From JALYUA01 sp039931865 (GTDB lineage Bacteria > Acidobacteriota > Thermoanaerobaculia > UBA5066 > Gp7-AA6), in NCBI GenBank assembly GCA_039931865.1, contig JBDTRB010000002.1, positions 1 to 64,000 of the forward strand: a stretch of DNA of 64,000 nucleotides. The letters are read 5' to 3'. The translations under genes were made by a program, and so were the position numbers. The notes beneath the pieces are model-generated. The model did no database searches. It was not told the origin of the DNA and saw only the letters and a program-made list of their open reading frames with translations. This document shows, piece by piece, positions 51,759 through 61,022 of this stretch (position 1 is the first letter of the stretch; each line of letters begins with the position of its first letter).

Positions 51759-51863
51759 GGGCCGGGATAATAGGTGACCTTTTAGTCACCTGTCAAGGCG
51801 GTGAAGCAGGCCGAAACTCCCGAGCGGTGAGATATCTGCGAGGCATTGATCATTGGAGGCGCC

Positions 51864-52382
51864 ATGAAACTGACTGATTTTTTCCTGGATCAGCTGGAGA
51901 GCGAAGCCGCCTCGAGCCGGAAGACCGTCGAGCGGGTGCCGGACGGGGGGCCGGACTGGAAGTCCTGGAAGCCGCACGATAAGTCGATGGAGATGGGATA
52001 CCTCGCGTTCTTAGTCGCGACGATGCCGGAGTGGATCGACATGATCCTGCGGCTCGACGAGCTCGACGTCGCGCCGAAGGGGCCCGGGGCTTTCAAGCCG
52101 CCGGAGTTCTCGAATGCTCGCGATCTCGCGGCCGCCTGCGACGGCTCCGCGAAGAAGGCCCGCAAGGCTCTCGGTCAAACGAATGACGAATACCTCATGA
52201 CGAAGTGGAAGCTCCTCGCGGGGGGGCGGGTCGTCGATGAGCCGGTTCGTTACCGGGCGGTGCGCGACGTCTTCACCCACCTGGCTCACCACCGCGGCCA
52301 GCTCACCGTTTACCTGCGGTTGAACGGCGCGAAGGTGCCCTCGATCTACGGCCCGACCGCGGACGATAAGTCGTTCGGCTGA
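51864..52382 (+). CDS. DinB-family protein
   Basis: 172 residues from the ATG at 51864 (GGAGGCGCC before it). Four-helix DinB fold: MKLTDFFLDQLESEAASSRK, WKPHDKSMEMGYLAFLVATM (metal His), and the closing THLAHHRGQLTVYLRLNG with the His pair. Likely metal-dependent thiol transferase or unknown enzyme. Divergent from the ArsR-SRPBCC fusion. A strong hairpin follows at 52396-52421. Confidence 0.88.
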   Translation: MKLTDFFLDQLESEAASSRKTVERVPDGGPDWKSWKPHDKSMEMGYLAFLVATMPEWIDMILRLDELDVAPKGPGAFKPPEFSNARDLAAACDGSAKKARKALGQTNDEYLMTKWKLLAGGRVVDEPVRYRAVRDVFTHLAHHRGQLTVYLRLNGAKVPSIYGPTADDKSFG

Positions 52383-52395
52383 TTCAAAACTCCTT

Positions 52396-52421
52396 CCCTC
52401 TCCCCGCGCCCGGGGAGAGGG
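52396..52421. terminator. Hairpin, terminator-like intergenic repeat
   Basis: CCCTCTCCCCG (52396-52406) pairs perfectly with CGGGGAGAGGG (52411-52421), 11 bp and a 4-base loop, between two convergent DinB genes. It has no T-run, so it may be a dispersed hairpin of the CCCTCTCC type rather than a canonical terminator. Confidence 0.55.
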
Positions 52422-52493
52422 TCAGGGTGAGGGGTCCGGCTCATTCCTGGCCCCGCCGCGGGTATTCAGGCTCGGTCCCGGATTCGACGCCCC

Positions 52494-53054
52494 CTACTTC
52501 ACGCCCTTCGACGCGTCCCACGCACCCTGCTGTTTGCGGATGTAAAGGATCTGGCCAGTGTGGTACGCGCGATGCGTGCCGATGTGCGCGATCGTCGAGG
52601 CCCAGCCCTGCAGCTTCTGATCGTCGGCGTCTTCCACGGCCTTGTCCCATCCGGTCAGGACGTCTTCCAGCTGTTTGACCGCGGACTCCCAGCCGGCCTT
52701 GTCCTTCGGCGGCGTGAAGGTTTCCTCGTTGTCTCCGCTGAATGAAGGGGCCGCTCCGCCGCGGAACTTGTCGAGCTGTTGTTTGTCCCAGAAAGTCAGA
52801 TGGTGGACGAGCTGTGCGATCGAGTGATTCGCCGTGCCCTGTTTCCAGAGGGCCTGCTCGAACGTCAAGCCGTCGACCGCCTTGCTCGCGGGGACGAACC
52901 ATTCCTGCAGGTTGTGTGACGTCTTCAGCTGCTCGAGCAGGATCGACTTCAACGTCGGCGGGGGCTTCGGCGGTGTCGCAGCGCTGCCGGGCTCTGCGAG
53001 GGCGAGGGCGAGGGCGAGGGCGAGAGCGAGGAGAACGGTCGAGAGAATTTTCAT
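52494..53054 (-). CDS. Exported DinB-family protein with repeat-encoded signal peptide
   Basis: About 186 residues. The signal peptide is STVLLALALALALALAEPGS, and the LALALA part is coded by tandem GAGGGC hexamers (about 53000-53035). Next comes a DinB domain with NHSIAQLVHHLTFWDKQQLD, then THRAYHTGQILYIRKQQG carrying the metal His residues. A different DinB subfamily from 51864. Loss or gain of a hexamer would change the signal length by two residues in frame. The start at 53054 is preferred to one at 53153, which has no signal character. Confidence 0.82.
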   Translation of the reverse strand: MKILSTVLLALALALALALAEPGSAATPPKPPPTLKSILLEQLKTSHNLQEWFVPASKAVDGLTFEQALWKQGTANHSIAQLVHHLTFWDKQQLDKFRGGAAPSFSGDNEETFTPPKDKAGWESAVKQLEDVLTGWDKAVEDADDQKLQGWASTIAHIGTHRAYHTGQILYIRKQQGAWDASKGVK

Positions 53055-53210
53055 GATGGTCCTTTCCGGCGGCGGCGGCGTCCTGCGGTAGCTGCACCGA
53101 TTGCCGATAACGATACAACGCTCTCGTGCGCGGAGCTCGAGCCGCGTTTCCATTCTCGAGCTGGCGTCGCCGAAACCCGGGCCACCGCCTCGCTCAGGCG
53201 TCGGCCCCGA

Positions 53211-53504
53211 TCACTCGACGCGAAAAATCTCCCGATACCCGCTCTCGACGATGTCCGCATAGCCCTTCATCGCTTCCTCCGCCTTCGGATTCGACGGCCG
53301 TGTATTCAGAAGCTCGAAGTACGTGTCGAGCTTTTCGACCTCGGTCTCCATCACGATCGTCCAGTAATTCGCGACCGTGTCGGTCAGAATGCGCCGCCCG
53401 TGCACGCCGTCGTTCGGCATGAGCGCGGAGGCGCTCTTGAACTTGGAAGTCAGCTCCCGACCCTTACCCGCCTTCGCCCGAAATACGTCTCGGATCACGA
53501 ACAT
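53211..53504 (-). CDS. Small dimeric alpha-beta barrel protein
   Basis: 97 residues from MFVIRDVFRAKAGKGREL at 53504. A ferredoxin-like alpha-beta fold with GRRILTDTVANYWTIVMETE and VEKLDTYFELLNTRPSN suggests a NIPSNAP or antibiotic-monooxygenase-like dimer. Substrate unknown. AGGAGGACAG is seen before the ATG. It is followed upstream by a hydrolase remnant. Confidence 0.65.
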   Translation of the reverse strand: MFVIRDVFRAKAGKGRELTSKFKSASALMPNDGVHGRRILTDTVANYWTIVMETEVEKLDTYFELLNTRPSNPKAEEAMKGYADIVESGYREIFRVE

Positions 53505-53579
53505 CGTCCTGTCCTCCCTCTCACGAGTTTCATACAACGGACACCATAAGACAGAAGGGGGTCGCCGCGCCGCCGCGCC

Positions 53580-53730
53580 TCACAGGAATTCGAGGAGCGC
53601 GTCTCTGGTCTGTGCGGGCTGCTCCTCCAGAATCCAGTGCCTCGTTTCCGGATGATCACGGAGCGCACGTCCGGGGCCACGAGATTGATCTGCTCGGCGA
53701 GGAATGCGCCCGACGCCGGCTCTTCTCTAG
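53580..53730 (-). pseudogene. Alpha/beta-hydrolase C-terminal remnant
   Basis: Joined over one frame change, this gives GAFLAEQINLVAPDVRSVII, then HWILEEQPAQTRDALLEFL and a stop. This is the typical end of an epoxide-hydrolase-like alpha/beta hydrolase, with the catalytic His missing the linker. The rest of the gene is absent. Confidence 0.65.
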
Positions 53731-53807
53731 CCCGTCTTTCCCGAAGTAGCCGCGAAGTCCGCTCGGCTTCCAGCGGTTTTCGCGACGCCGCAATGTAACT
53801 TTGCGCC

Positions 53808-54917
53808 GTGCCGCTCACCCTCGACGACCTGAGGCGATTCACCGTCGCTCGAACCCTCTTTCCGCCGACCACGCTCCGCCGGGCCGTCCATCGGATGGGT
53901 TTCGTGCAGGCCGATCCGATCCGCGCCCCCGCCCGCGCCCAGGATCTGACGCTGCGCCATCGCGTCCGCGGTTACCGCGCCGGCGACCTCGAACGACGTT
54001 TCGGAGAGCTCGGCATCGAGGAGGACTTCTTCGTCACCTACGGCTTCGTGACAGCCGAGATCCAGGCGCTGATGCACCCGCGGTCCGAGGTCGGGGTCCC
54101 GGCGGATGCTCCTCTGCCGTGGCCGGCGGCGCGGCGCAAAAAGGCGGCGCTGCTCCTCGACTTCGTGCGCGAACGCGGCGAGGCGCACCCGCGGGACGTC
54201 GATGCGCACTTCTCCCACGGCACCGTAGAGAATTACTGGGGCGGGTCGTCGAACGCGACCACCCATCTGCTGGACGCGATGCACTACCGCGGTCTGCTGC
54301 GCGTCGCGCGCCGCGAGAGCGGCATCCGCATCTACGCGGCACACCGGCACGAGCCGGCTCCGGCGGCTGCGGCCGAACGGCGCGCGCGCGTCGACGCGCT
54401 CGTCGACGTCGCCGTTCGTCTCTACGCGCCCCTCCCAGGCCGCAGCCTCTCGTATCTCGTGCGGCGGCTGCGGTTCGCGGTTCCGCAGTGGCGGCAAGAG
54501 CTGACCGCCGCCCTCCAGCGTGCGAGAGAGCGGCTCGCACAGGCGCGCGTCGCGGGCATCGACTGGTACTGGCCGGTGGAGGAGGATCCGTCGGCCGGCG
54601 CGCTGCCGCCGCCCGGGGTTCGGCTCCTGACGCCCTTCGACCCGATCGTGCGGGACCGGGATCGCTTCGAACTGTTGTGGGGCTGGGTTTACCGCTTCGA
54701 AGCCTACACACCGGCGCCGAAACGGAAGCTCGGCTACTACGCCCTTCCCGTGCTTCGCGGCCACCGCGTGATCGGATGGGGCAACCTCTCGTTGAAGGTC
54801 GGGAAGCTCGAGGCGGCGTTCGAGTACACGGGCACTGCGCCGCGCAGCCGGGATTTCAAACGCGAGCTCGAAGGGGAGCTCTCGTCGATGCGGGTGTTTC
54901 TCGGCCTGCCGCCATGA
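53808..54917 (+). CDS. Winged-helix DNA glycosylase-like protein, YcaQ family
   Basis: 369 residues of the HTH_42/YcaQ group (AlkX/AlkZ), which unhook interstrand crosslinks. The catalytic QxD signature is Gln34-Ala35-Asp36 in GFVQADPIRAPARAQDL. The body contains winged-helix repeats (LLDFVRERGEAHPRDVDAHF, LDAMHYRGLLRVARR). The C terminus has RLLTPFDPIVRDRDRFELLW and ends SMRVFLGLPP. GTG at 53808 is used. No partner is adjacent. Confidence in family is high; glycosylase activity is inferred. Confidence 0.82.
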   Translation: MPLTLDDLRRFTVARTLFPPTTLRRAVHRMGFVQADPIRAPARAQDLTLRHRVRGYRAGDLERRFGELGIEEDFFVTYGFVTAEIQALMHPRSEVGVPADAPLPWPAARRKKAALLLDFVRERGEAHPRDVDAHFSHGTVENYWGGSSNATTHLLDAMHYRGLLRVARRESGIRIYAAHRHEPAPAAAAERRARVDALVDVAVRLYAPLPGRSLSYLVRRLRFAVPQWRQELTAALQRARERLAQARVAGIDWYWPVEEDPSAGALPPPGVRLLTPFDPIVRDRDRFELLWGWVYRFEAYTPAPKRKLGYYALPVLRGHRVIGWGNLSLKVGKLEAAFEYTGTAPRSRDFKRELEGELSSMRVFLGLPP

Positions 54918-54967
54918 CGGCGCGGAGGCGGTCAACCTTCCCGCCCGGCCGCCGTATATTTCGTGTC

Positions 54968-55279
54968 ATGAACACTCGCCGGCTTCTCGCCGCGGCCGCC
55001 GGGGCCGCGTTCGTCCTGGGCGTCGGGTCCGCCCAGACTTCCGCCCCGATCTTGCTTCATGGCGGCGCTCCGGCGGTTTCGCCGGACGGATCCGCGATCG
55101 CCTTCCTCTCGGACCGCGACGGCCCGACGGATGTGTACGTCATCTCGGCGGACGGTACCGGGGAGAGGCGCCTCACCCGCACGACCGAAGTCGCCATTCG
55201 CGCGCGGTGCCGCGTCAGTGCCTCCCGAGAAGTCGCGCGCATTGTCGGAGTAGGGGGATTCCGGCCGTTCTGCCGGTAG
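54968..55279 (+). pseudogene. Truncated TolB/PD40-type exported protein
   Basis: 103 residues: signal peptide (LLAAAAGAAFVLGVGSAQT) and one propeller blade, VSPDGSAIAFLSDRDGPTDV then YVISADGTGERRLTR, after which homology ends and the frame runs through Arg-rich nonsense to a stop at 55279. A full protein would carry more blades and often a hydrolase domain. It is 51 bases after ycaQ. Pseudogene likely. Confidence 0.6.
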
Positions 55280-55335
55280 GATCGGAGCGACGCCGTCTGC
55301 TTCGCCGAGGCGGCGCGTGCGGAAGCAGGTGATCG

Positions 55336-56931
55336 ATGTCCGACCCTGACATCCCGAGCTCGGGCGGCGCCGCGGGCCGGCTGGAGCCGCTGCGGGTCCG
55401 CGGAACGGACCCGCCGGAAAACATCGCGCCCGCGGGTCCTTCGGGGGAACGGGATTTTCTCGCGGAGAGGCTCGCGCTGTTTGCTCGTTTCGCCTGCCTC
55501 GCGTCGGCCGGGTTTCTCGTCATGCGGCTGGGGTTGAATGCGCTCTCCGCAAGAGATCCCGCGCGGACCGCCCCGTTCGATCCGTTTCCCTGGTTTCACC
55601 TCGCCTCGACGGTCGTTTTCTTTCTCCTGTTGATGCTGGCGGGAAACCGGGCGTTCTCCGAGCGGGGGCTGCGGCGCCTCGACGCGGGGGGAACGATCGG
55701 GGCGGCGGTCGGCTACGCGCTCATGGAGCGGACCCTGCCGCTCTCGTGGCGGCCGGACCAGCTCGTCCTTCTCATAATGAACGCGGTGCTTCTCGGCCGC
55801 GCCGCTCTGGTCCCGAGCGAGCCGCGCCGCACCACGTGGATCTCGGCGGCCTCGGTCATCGCGATACCGGTCGTGACGTTCCTCATCTTTCGCGGCCTCT
55901 CGTCTCGCGAGCTCGCCGCCGGCGCGCTCGTCACGCAGGCGGTCCTCTGGTCCGCGTTCACGGTCGTGCTGGCGACGCTCATTTCGAGCGTGACCTTCCA
56001 TCTGCGCCGATCGATCGTTCGCGCGCGCCGGCTCGGACATTACCGGCTCCTCGAGAAGATCGGAGAGGGCGGGATGGGGGTCGTCTATCGCGGCGAGCAC
56101 GAAATGCTGCAGCGGCCGACGGCAATCAAGCTCCTTCTTCCGGGGAGGGCGGGCGAGCAGGACCTTCGCCGCTTCGAGCGCGAGGCGCAGCTGACGGCGC
56201 GGCTCACGAATCCGCACACGGTGTCCGTTTACGATTTCGGGCGCACACCCGAAGGCGCCTTCTATTACGTCATGGAGTACCTCGACGGGATCGACCTCGA
56301 GCGGCTCGTGCGGGAAAACGGGCCTCTTCCGCCGGGCCGGGTCGTTCACATCCTGCGGCAGGTCTGCGAGGCCCTGGCGGAGGCGCACGGCATCGGCCTT
56401 CTCCATCGCGACATCAAGCCCGCGAACATTCTGCTGTCCGAGTCGGGCGGGCTCTCCGACGTCGCGAAGGTCCTGGATTTCGGCCTCGTCAAGGAGGTCA
56501 ACAAACCGGACGCGAAGACGCTGACGAGGGACGACGTTCTGGCGGGGACGCTGAACTACCTCGCTCCCGAAACGATCCAGGGGACCGGCTCACCGGATCC
56601 GCGAAGCGATCTCTACGCGCTCGGAGCCGTGGGCTACTACCTGCTGACGGGGCATCCCGTCTTCGAAGGCTCTCCCGTGCAGGTCCTCCACGACCACGTC
56701 CAGACGCCGCCCGATCCGCCGTCCGTGCGCCTCGGCCGGAAGATTCCGCGCCAGCTCGAAAGCGTCGTGCTCGACTGTCTCGAAAAGGATCCGAACACCC
56801 GGCCGGAAAGCGCCGAGGCGCTGATCGAACGACTCGACGCGTGCGACGACGTTCCGCCGTGGTCGGTCGAAGAGGCGCGCCGGTGGTGGCGCGACAGGCG
56901 GACGGCGCGGGAAGCACACTCCAGCGTCTGA
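55336..56931 (+). CDS. Ser/Thr protein kinase with N-terminal membrane domain
   Basis: 531 residues. Unlike the other kinases here, the membrane part comes first: five to six hydrophobic segments (about 42-68, 84-102, 117-131, 141-160, 167-188, 195-220). The kinase follows (about 233-500) with GEGGMGVVYRGEH, Lys265, HRDIKPANIL, DFGLVKE and LNYLAPETIQG. It has no C-terminal sensor. The N-terminal domain may sense a lipid or membrane state. AAGCAGGTG is a weak SD. Adjacent genes (truncated TolB protein, DUF1003) give no clue to targets. Confidence 0.88.
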   Translation: MSDPDIPSSGGAAGRLEPLRVRGTDPPENIAPAGPSGERDFLAERLALFARFACLASAGFLVMRLGLNALSARDPARTAPFDPFPWFHLASTVVFFLLLMLAGNRAFSERGLRRLDAGGTIGAAVGYALMERTLPLSWRPDQLVLLIMNAVLLGRAALVPSEPRRTTWISAASVIAIPVVTFLIFRGLSSRELAAGALVTQAVLWSAFTVVLATLISSVTFHLRRSIVRARRLGHYRLLEKIGEGGMGVVYRGEHEMLQRPTAIKLLLPGRAGEQDLRRFEREAQLTARLTNPHTVSVYDFGRTPEGAFYYVMEYLDGIDLERLVRENGPLPPGRVVHILRQVCEALAEAHGIGLLHRDIKPANILLSESGGLSDVAKVLDFGLVKEVNKPDAKTLTRDDVLAGTLNYLAPETIQGTGSPDPRSDLYALGAVGYYLLTGHPVFEGSPVQVLHDHVQTPPDPPSVRLGRKIPRQLESVVLDCLEKDPNTRPESAEALIERLDACDDVPPWSVEEARRWWRDRRTAREAHSSV

Positions 56932-56948
56932 CTCTCAGGTCTGCGGGA

Positions 56949-57494
56949 TCAGTGGCCGCGGACTTTTCGCTGCATTTTCTCGATCTCGCGGAGGACGTCT
57001 TCGGGGCGCACCTCCTGTTCGAGCTCCTTCAGGTCCGAATCCGGCTCTTCGTCGCACCCGAGCTTCGTCTGGATCTGGTCGAGCATCTTCAGAGCACGCG
57101 TCATCTCGTGTTCCGTCAGGAGACCGATCTGAAGATGCAGGCTGGCGCGGCGCTCGGCATCCTCGCTGATCCGGTTCTGGCTGATCAGGACGAACGTCGA
57201 GAGAAAGATCGCCTCGAGCGAAACGATCAGCGTCAGCAGGCCGAACGGGAAGGGATCGAAGGGCTTCGCCCCGAACGCCCCGAGGTTCCACGCGATCCAT
57301 CCGGCGAACCAGAGCACGTGGAGATACGCGAACGCCATGTGTCCGGAAAAATCGGTGATCGCGTCCGAGATCCTGTCCTGCGCGGAACGGCGCCCGGCGA
57401 TTCGATCGCGCTGCGCAGAAACGCTCTTGATGTTCTGCTCGAGCACGCTCGCGAGAATCGGGTGCTCTTCGGGGTCGTCCGGATCGGCGATCAT
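56949..57494 (-). CDS. DUF1003 membrane protein
   Basis: 181 residues. The DUF1003 core is FSGHMAFAYLHVLWFAGWIA, two helices with PFDPFPFGLLTLIVSLEAIF, followed by VLISQNRISEDAERRASLHL, which defines the family (CbpX-like). The C terminus has a long charged helix. Bacterial DUF1003 proteins are of unknown function. The ATG has no obvious SD, and the gene is convergent with the kinase. Confidence 0.85.
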   Translation of the reverse strand: MIADPDDPEEHPILASVLEQNIKSVSAQRDRIAGRRSAQDRISDAITDFSGHMAFAYLHVLWFAGWIAWNLGAFGAKPFDPFPFGLLTLIVSLEAIFLSTFVLISQNRISEDAERRASLHLQIGLLTEHEMTRALKMLDQIQTKLGCDEEPDSDLKELEQEVRPEDVLREIEKMQRKVRGH

Positions 57495-57685
57495 GAGATG
57501 CCTTCCGTCATCGGGAGGAACTCAATCTTCGCGAAACCAGAGTTCTCGTAAATTTCGCGCCTGGCGGGCTCCAGAAGCTCACGGCGTTTGCAGACATCCG
57601 GAGGCCCCGCATCCGCCACGCGGAATCGACGCACCTCCGTGCGACGATCCCGCATCGACGCCTGCCCGTCTCCCATTCGAGCGTC

Positions 57686-58843
57686 TTACGAGCTCATTCT
57701 CCGAATGACGAAGATGCCCATCGCCGCCAGGATGAGAGACAACGCGATCAGTCCCCGCGAATCGAGAGTCGGAACGGTCACCTGTCCGGCGCCGGGAGTT
57801 GGCGTCGGAGAGGGGCTCGACCCGGTCGTTGGAGTCGCCGCGGGGGGTCCGGTCGGTGTCGGTGTCGATGTCGGAGGAGGGAGAACGCCGCCTGTCGTGA
57901 TTGCCACGCGGACGGGAGAAACCAGCCCCGTGGACGCCCCTGTGAGCGTCCGTAGCGGAGCGACATTGCCATTCGCCGTTCGCGCGAAGACCCGGACGGA
58001 CGCATTGCCGGAGCTTGCTACGGCCAGCTCGTCATTCACGTTATCCAGGGCCAGGCCGACTGGAGTCGCCAATCCCGTAGTTGGTCCGGAAAGGGTCCGC
58101 AGCGGGGCCACGTTGCCATTCGCCGTCCGGGCATAGACCGTGACCGAGCTTCCGCTGACATTCACGACCGCCAGCTCGTTGTTCACGGTGTCCACGACCA
58201 CGCCCTGCGGCGTATTCAAACCCGTCGAGGCGCCCGAAAGGGTCCGGATAGGAGCCACATTTCCATTGGCGGTCCGTGTATAGACCGTTATGGAGCTGCC
58301 GACGCCGTTGGTGACGATCAGTTCGTTGTTGACCGTGTCCACGGCGACCCCCAGGGGAACACTGAGGCCCGTCGCCGCCCCCGAGAGAGTCCGGAGCGGC
58401 GCGACGTTGCCGTTCGCCGCTCGAGCATAGACCGTCACGGAGTTGTTGCCGCCGTTGGCGACGACGATCTCGTTGTTGACGGCGTCCAGCGTCAGACTCA
58501 CCGGGTTGTTCATGCCCGTAGCGGCTCCGGAGATTGTCCGGAGCGGGGCCACATTGCCGTTCGCCGTGAGGGGATAAACCGTGATGGACAAGCCAAACTG
58601 GTTCAGCACGAAGAGCTCGTTGTTCCCCGTGTCCACCGTGAGGTCCGCAATACCATTCAACCCGGTCGCGGCCCCGGAGAGAATCCGCAAGGGGGCGACG
58701 TTGCCGTTGCTCGTCCGGGTGTAAACGGTCACCGAGTTGTTACCGTTTGCGACGAAGAGCTCCTGAGCTCGTGCCTCCCGGCTTCCCAACAGGAAGAGAA
58801 TGGACACGATCGCGAGAACGACGCGGGAAATACGATCAGGCAT
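57686..58843 (-). CDS. Exported six-bladed propeller with IPTL-CTERM-like tail
   Basis: About 385 residues from the ATG at 58843. A signal helix (VVLAIVSILFLLGSREARAQ) is followed by six repeats of 47-49 residues, each with the motif TANGNVAPLRTLSGAATG or close variants and a (V/L)D.VNNEL strand. A Pro/Thr-rich linker (TPTPTGPPAATPT) leads to a sorting signal: VPTLDSRGLIALSLILAAMG and IFVIRRMSS, which is the IPTL-CTERM pattern (motif, hydrophobic helix, Arg). It predicts processing by an exosortase-like enzyme; none is in the window. Ligand unknown. Confidence 0.8.
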   Translation of the reverse strand: MPDRISRVVLAIVSILFLLGSREARAQELFVANGNNSVTVYTRTSNGNVAPLRILSGAATGLNGIADLTVDTGNNELFVLNQFGLSITVYPLTANGNVAPLRTISGAATGMNNPVSLTLDAVNNEIVVANGGNNSVTVYARAANGNVAPLRTLSGAATGLSVPLGVAVDTVNNELIVTNGVGSSITVYTRTANGNVAPIRTLSGASTGLNTPQGVVVDTVNNELAVVNVSGSSVTVYARTANGNVAPLRTLSGPTTGLATPVGLALDNVNDELAVASSGNASVRVFARTANGNVAPLRTLTGASTGLVSPVRVAITTGGVLPPPTSTPTPTGPPAATPTTGSSPSPTPTPGAGQVTVPTLDSRGLIALSLILAAMGIFVIRRMSS

Positions 58844-59115
58844 TCTCAATCCCCCTTTTTTGACCGCTCTCGAGCGCGGCACCCGAAAACGACGAAATTA
58901 TTCCGGGCGAGCGTACGCTTCACAGGCAGTCGCGTCAAATCGCGTGCGGCGACTCGGACACTGCGGACGCCCGAATTCCTGTGAAGACCCGGGGCCGACT
59001 CACGGCGCTTCACCTTCGGCGATTCACTCATCGGTTCCCATGAGATCTGCCGGCGAACGGGCGAGAACGCCGGCGGCCTGACAGCCGGGAGCGAAGTAGG
59101 CTAAAGACGGACACC

Positions 59116-60318
59116 ATGCTCGCTTTCCCCGCGACTGTTCCGCCGGACGGTGACATGGCCCTCTTGGGAGGAACGATCTACGTCGGCTCCACGGAGGAGC
59201 CGATTCGCAACGGCGTCGTGCTGATGCGGAGCGGGAAAATCGCGGCCGCCGGCGGTCGGTCGATTCTGACGGGTCTTCACAACGTCCATGAAATAGATTT
59301 TCCGGGCTCACGGTCACGGCAGGTTTCTGGAACTGCCACGTGCATTTCTTCGAACGCAAGTGGATGGACGCGGGCTCCCTCCCCGCTCCCGAGCTCGCCC
59401 GGCAGGTCGAGGGCATGCTCACACGCTATGGATTCACGAGCGTGTTCGATCTCGGTTCGCCGTGGGAGAACACGCAGCGGATCCGCGAGCGAATCGAATC
59501 AGGGGAAGTTGCGGGCCCGCGAATTCGCTCGACGGGGCCCGGGGCTGATCTCGCCGGGCGCCGGGCCCGCGGATCTGGTTCTCGCGATGTTGGGGGTCAT
59601 GAAGACTCCGCTTCCCGAGATCGCGAATGCGGCGCAGGCCGCGGAGGCGTCGAAGAAGCTCCTCGAAGGCGGGGCGGACGGAATCAAGGTCTTCCTGAAA
59701 GCCGGTTCGCCGGGCGGTCCGACGTTCCCCGAGGGCGGCCTCGAGGCGGTCGTTTGTGAAGCCCGTCGCGCCGGAAAGCCCGTTTTCGCTCACCCTTCCA
59801 CCGGCGCGGACGTGCTGGCGGCGGCCCGGGCCGGTGTCGACGTGATCGGCCACACGACTCCCCACTCGGGGGCGTGGGACCCGCCGATCCTCGCCGCGAT
59901 GCGGGAGAGCGGAGCGGCCCTCACGCCGACCCTGGTGTTGTGGACGCACTTCAGCCGCCATGAACGTCTTTCGTGGCAGGAGCAGGTGAGGAAGGTCTCG
60001 ATCGAACAGCTCGCGGCCTGGAACGCGTCCGGTGGCGCCGTCCTGTTCGGGACGGATCTGGGCGCCGTCGAATACGACCCCTCCGACGAGTACGCCTTGA
60101 TGGCCGAGGCGGGAATGAGCTTTCGCCAGGTCCTCGCTTCGCTGACCACGGCGCCGGCGGAGCGATTTGGGGAATCGAAGCAGCCGGGCCGGCTCGACGA
60201 GGGCGGCGACGCGGACCTCGTCGTCTTCCGGGGCGACGCTTCGAAAGACATTCGTGCGCTCGCGGACGTCCGCTACACCGTTCGCGGAGGAAAGCTCCTC
60301 TATCGATCGAATGATTGA
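59116..60318 (+). pseudogene. Amidohydrolase (imidazolonepropionase-like) with two compensating frameshifts
   Basis: The outer frame gives an amidohydrolase start (ALLGGTIYVGSTEEPIRNGV, near 59155) and end (TDLGAVEYDPSDEYALMAEA, then ERFGESKQPGRLDEGGDADL). The metal site and first helices lie in another frame over about 59305-59530: LTVTAGFWNCHVHFFERKWM, EGMLTRYGFTSVFDLGSPWE. A missing G at CCGGGCTC (about 59306) and an extra base in GGGCCCGGGG (about 59540) account for both shifts. Restored, it is an exported or cytosolic metal-dependent hydrolase of about 400 residues. Sequence error and true decay are both possible. Confidence 0.75.
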
Positions 60319-60476
60319 TACTGCCGGCCGGCGCACGGGATCCATCCAGGATCGTGAGCCGTTCGATGGAGACGTGCCGCTGCCCATCCGGCTCGGAGCG
60401 GAATCATTGCCGGAATGATGAAGGCGTTCCCCGACGGCGGTACGAATCTGGCATCAGCGGAGGCGGAAGTCCGACA

Positions 60477-61022
60477 ATGCGACATCGCAGGCGGGAACAC
60501 TGGAAGGGGGCGCTCGTGGGCCTCGTGGGCGGGGCGCTCGGGACGCTCGCGATGCAAGGGTACTGGATGGCGATGAGAGAGATCGCGGGGCGCGATCTGC
60601 GGAAGGCAAAAGCGAAGAAACCCGGCCCGCTGGATGACATGGCCTTGGCGGGAAATCAGCTCGCTGCCGGAGAGGCTTCGACCGAAGCCCTCGGCCGGAT
60701 CGCGTACGAGACCGCAACCGGCGACGAACCGGAGAAGGCGGAAAAGCAGGCGCTGTCGACAGCGGTGCATTGGTCATTTGGCTGCGGGCAGGGCGCGCTC
60801 TACGGCGCAATCCGCGCCAACGCGGAGCCTCCGGATGCCCTCGGCGGGCTGGTGCTGGGGACGGCGCTCTGGGGATTCAGCGAGGTGGGACTGCCGGCGC
60901 TCGGCTTCGGGAAGGGTCCGACAGCGTACGCGGCGGAGGAGCACCTTTCAACCTGGGGCGCGCACGCGGTGTACGGCCTCACGGTTTCGACGGTGACGCA
61001 GCTCCTGGCAAAGCTTCTCTAG
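60477..61022 (+). CDS. DUF1440/YagU-like membrane protein
   Basis: 181 residues from the ATG at 60477. A first helix with ALVGLVGGALGTLAMQGYWM precedes a soluble loop. The second half (HWSFGCGQGALYGAIRANAE, GLVLGTALWGFSEVGLPALG, WGAHAVYGLTVSTVTQLL) matches the YagU/DUF1440 pattern. The family is linked to acid tolerance in enterics; role here is unknown. An in-frame start at 60315 adds only low-quality sequence. Confidence 0.72.
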   Translation: MRHRRREHWKGALVGLVGGALGTLAMQGYWMAMREIAGRDLRKAKAKKPGPLDDMALAGNQLAAGEASTEALGRIAYETATGDEPEKAEKQALSTAVHWSFGCGQGALYGAIRANAEPPDALGGLVLGTALWGFSEVGLPALGFGKGPTAYAAEEHLSTWGAHAVYGLTVSTVTQLLAKLL

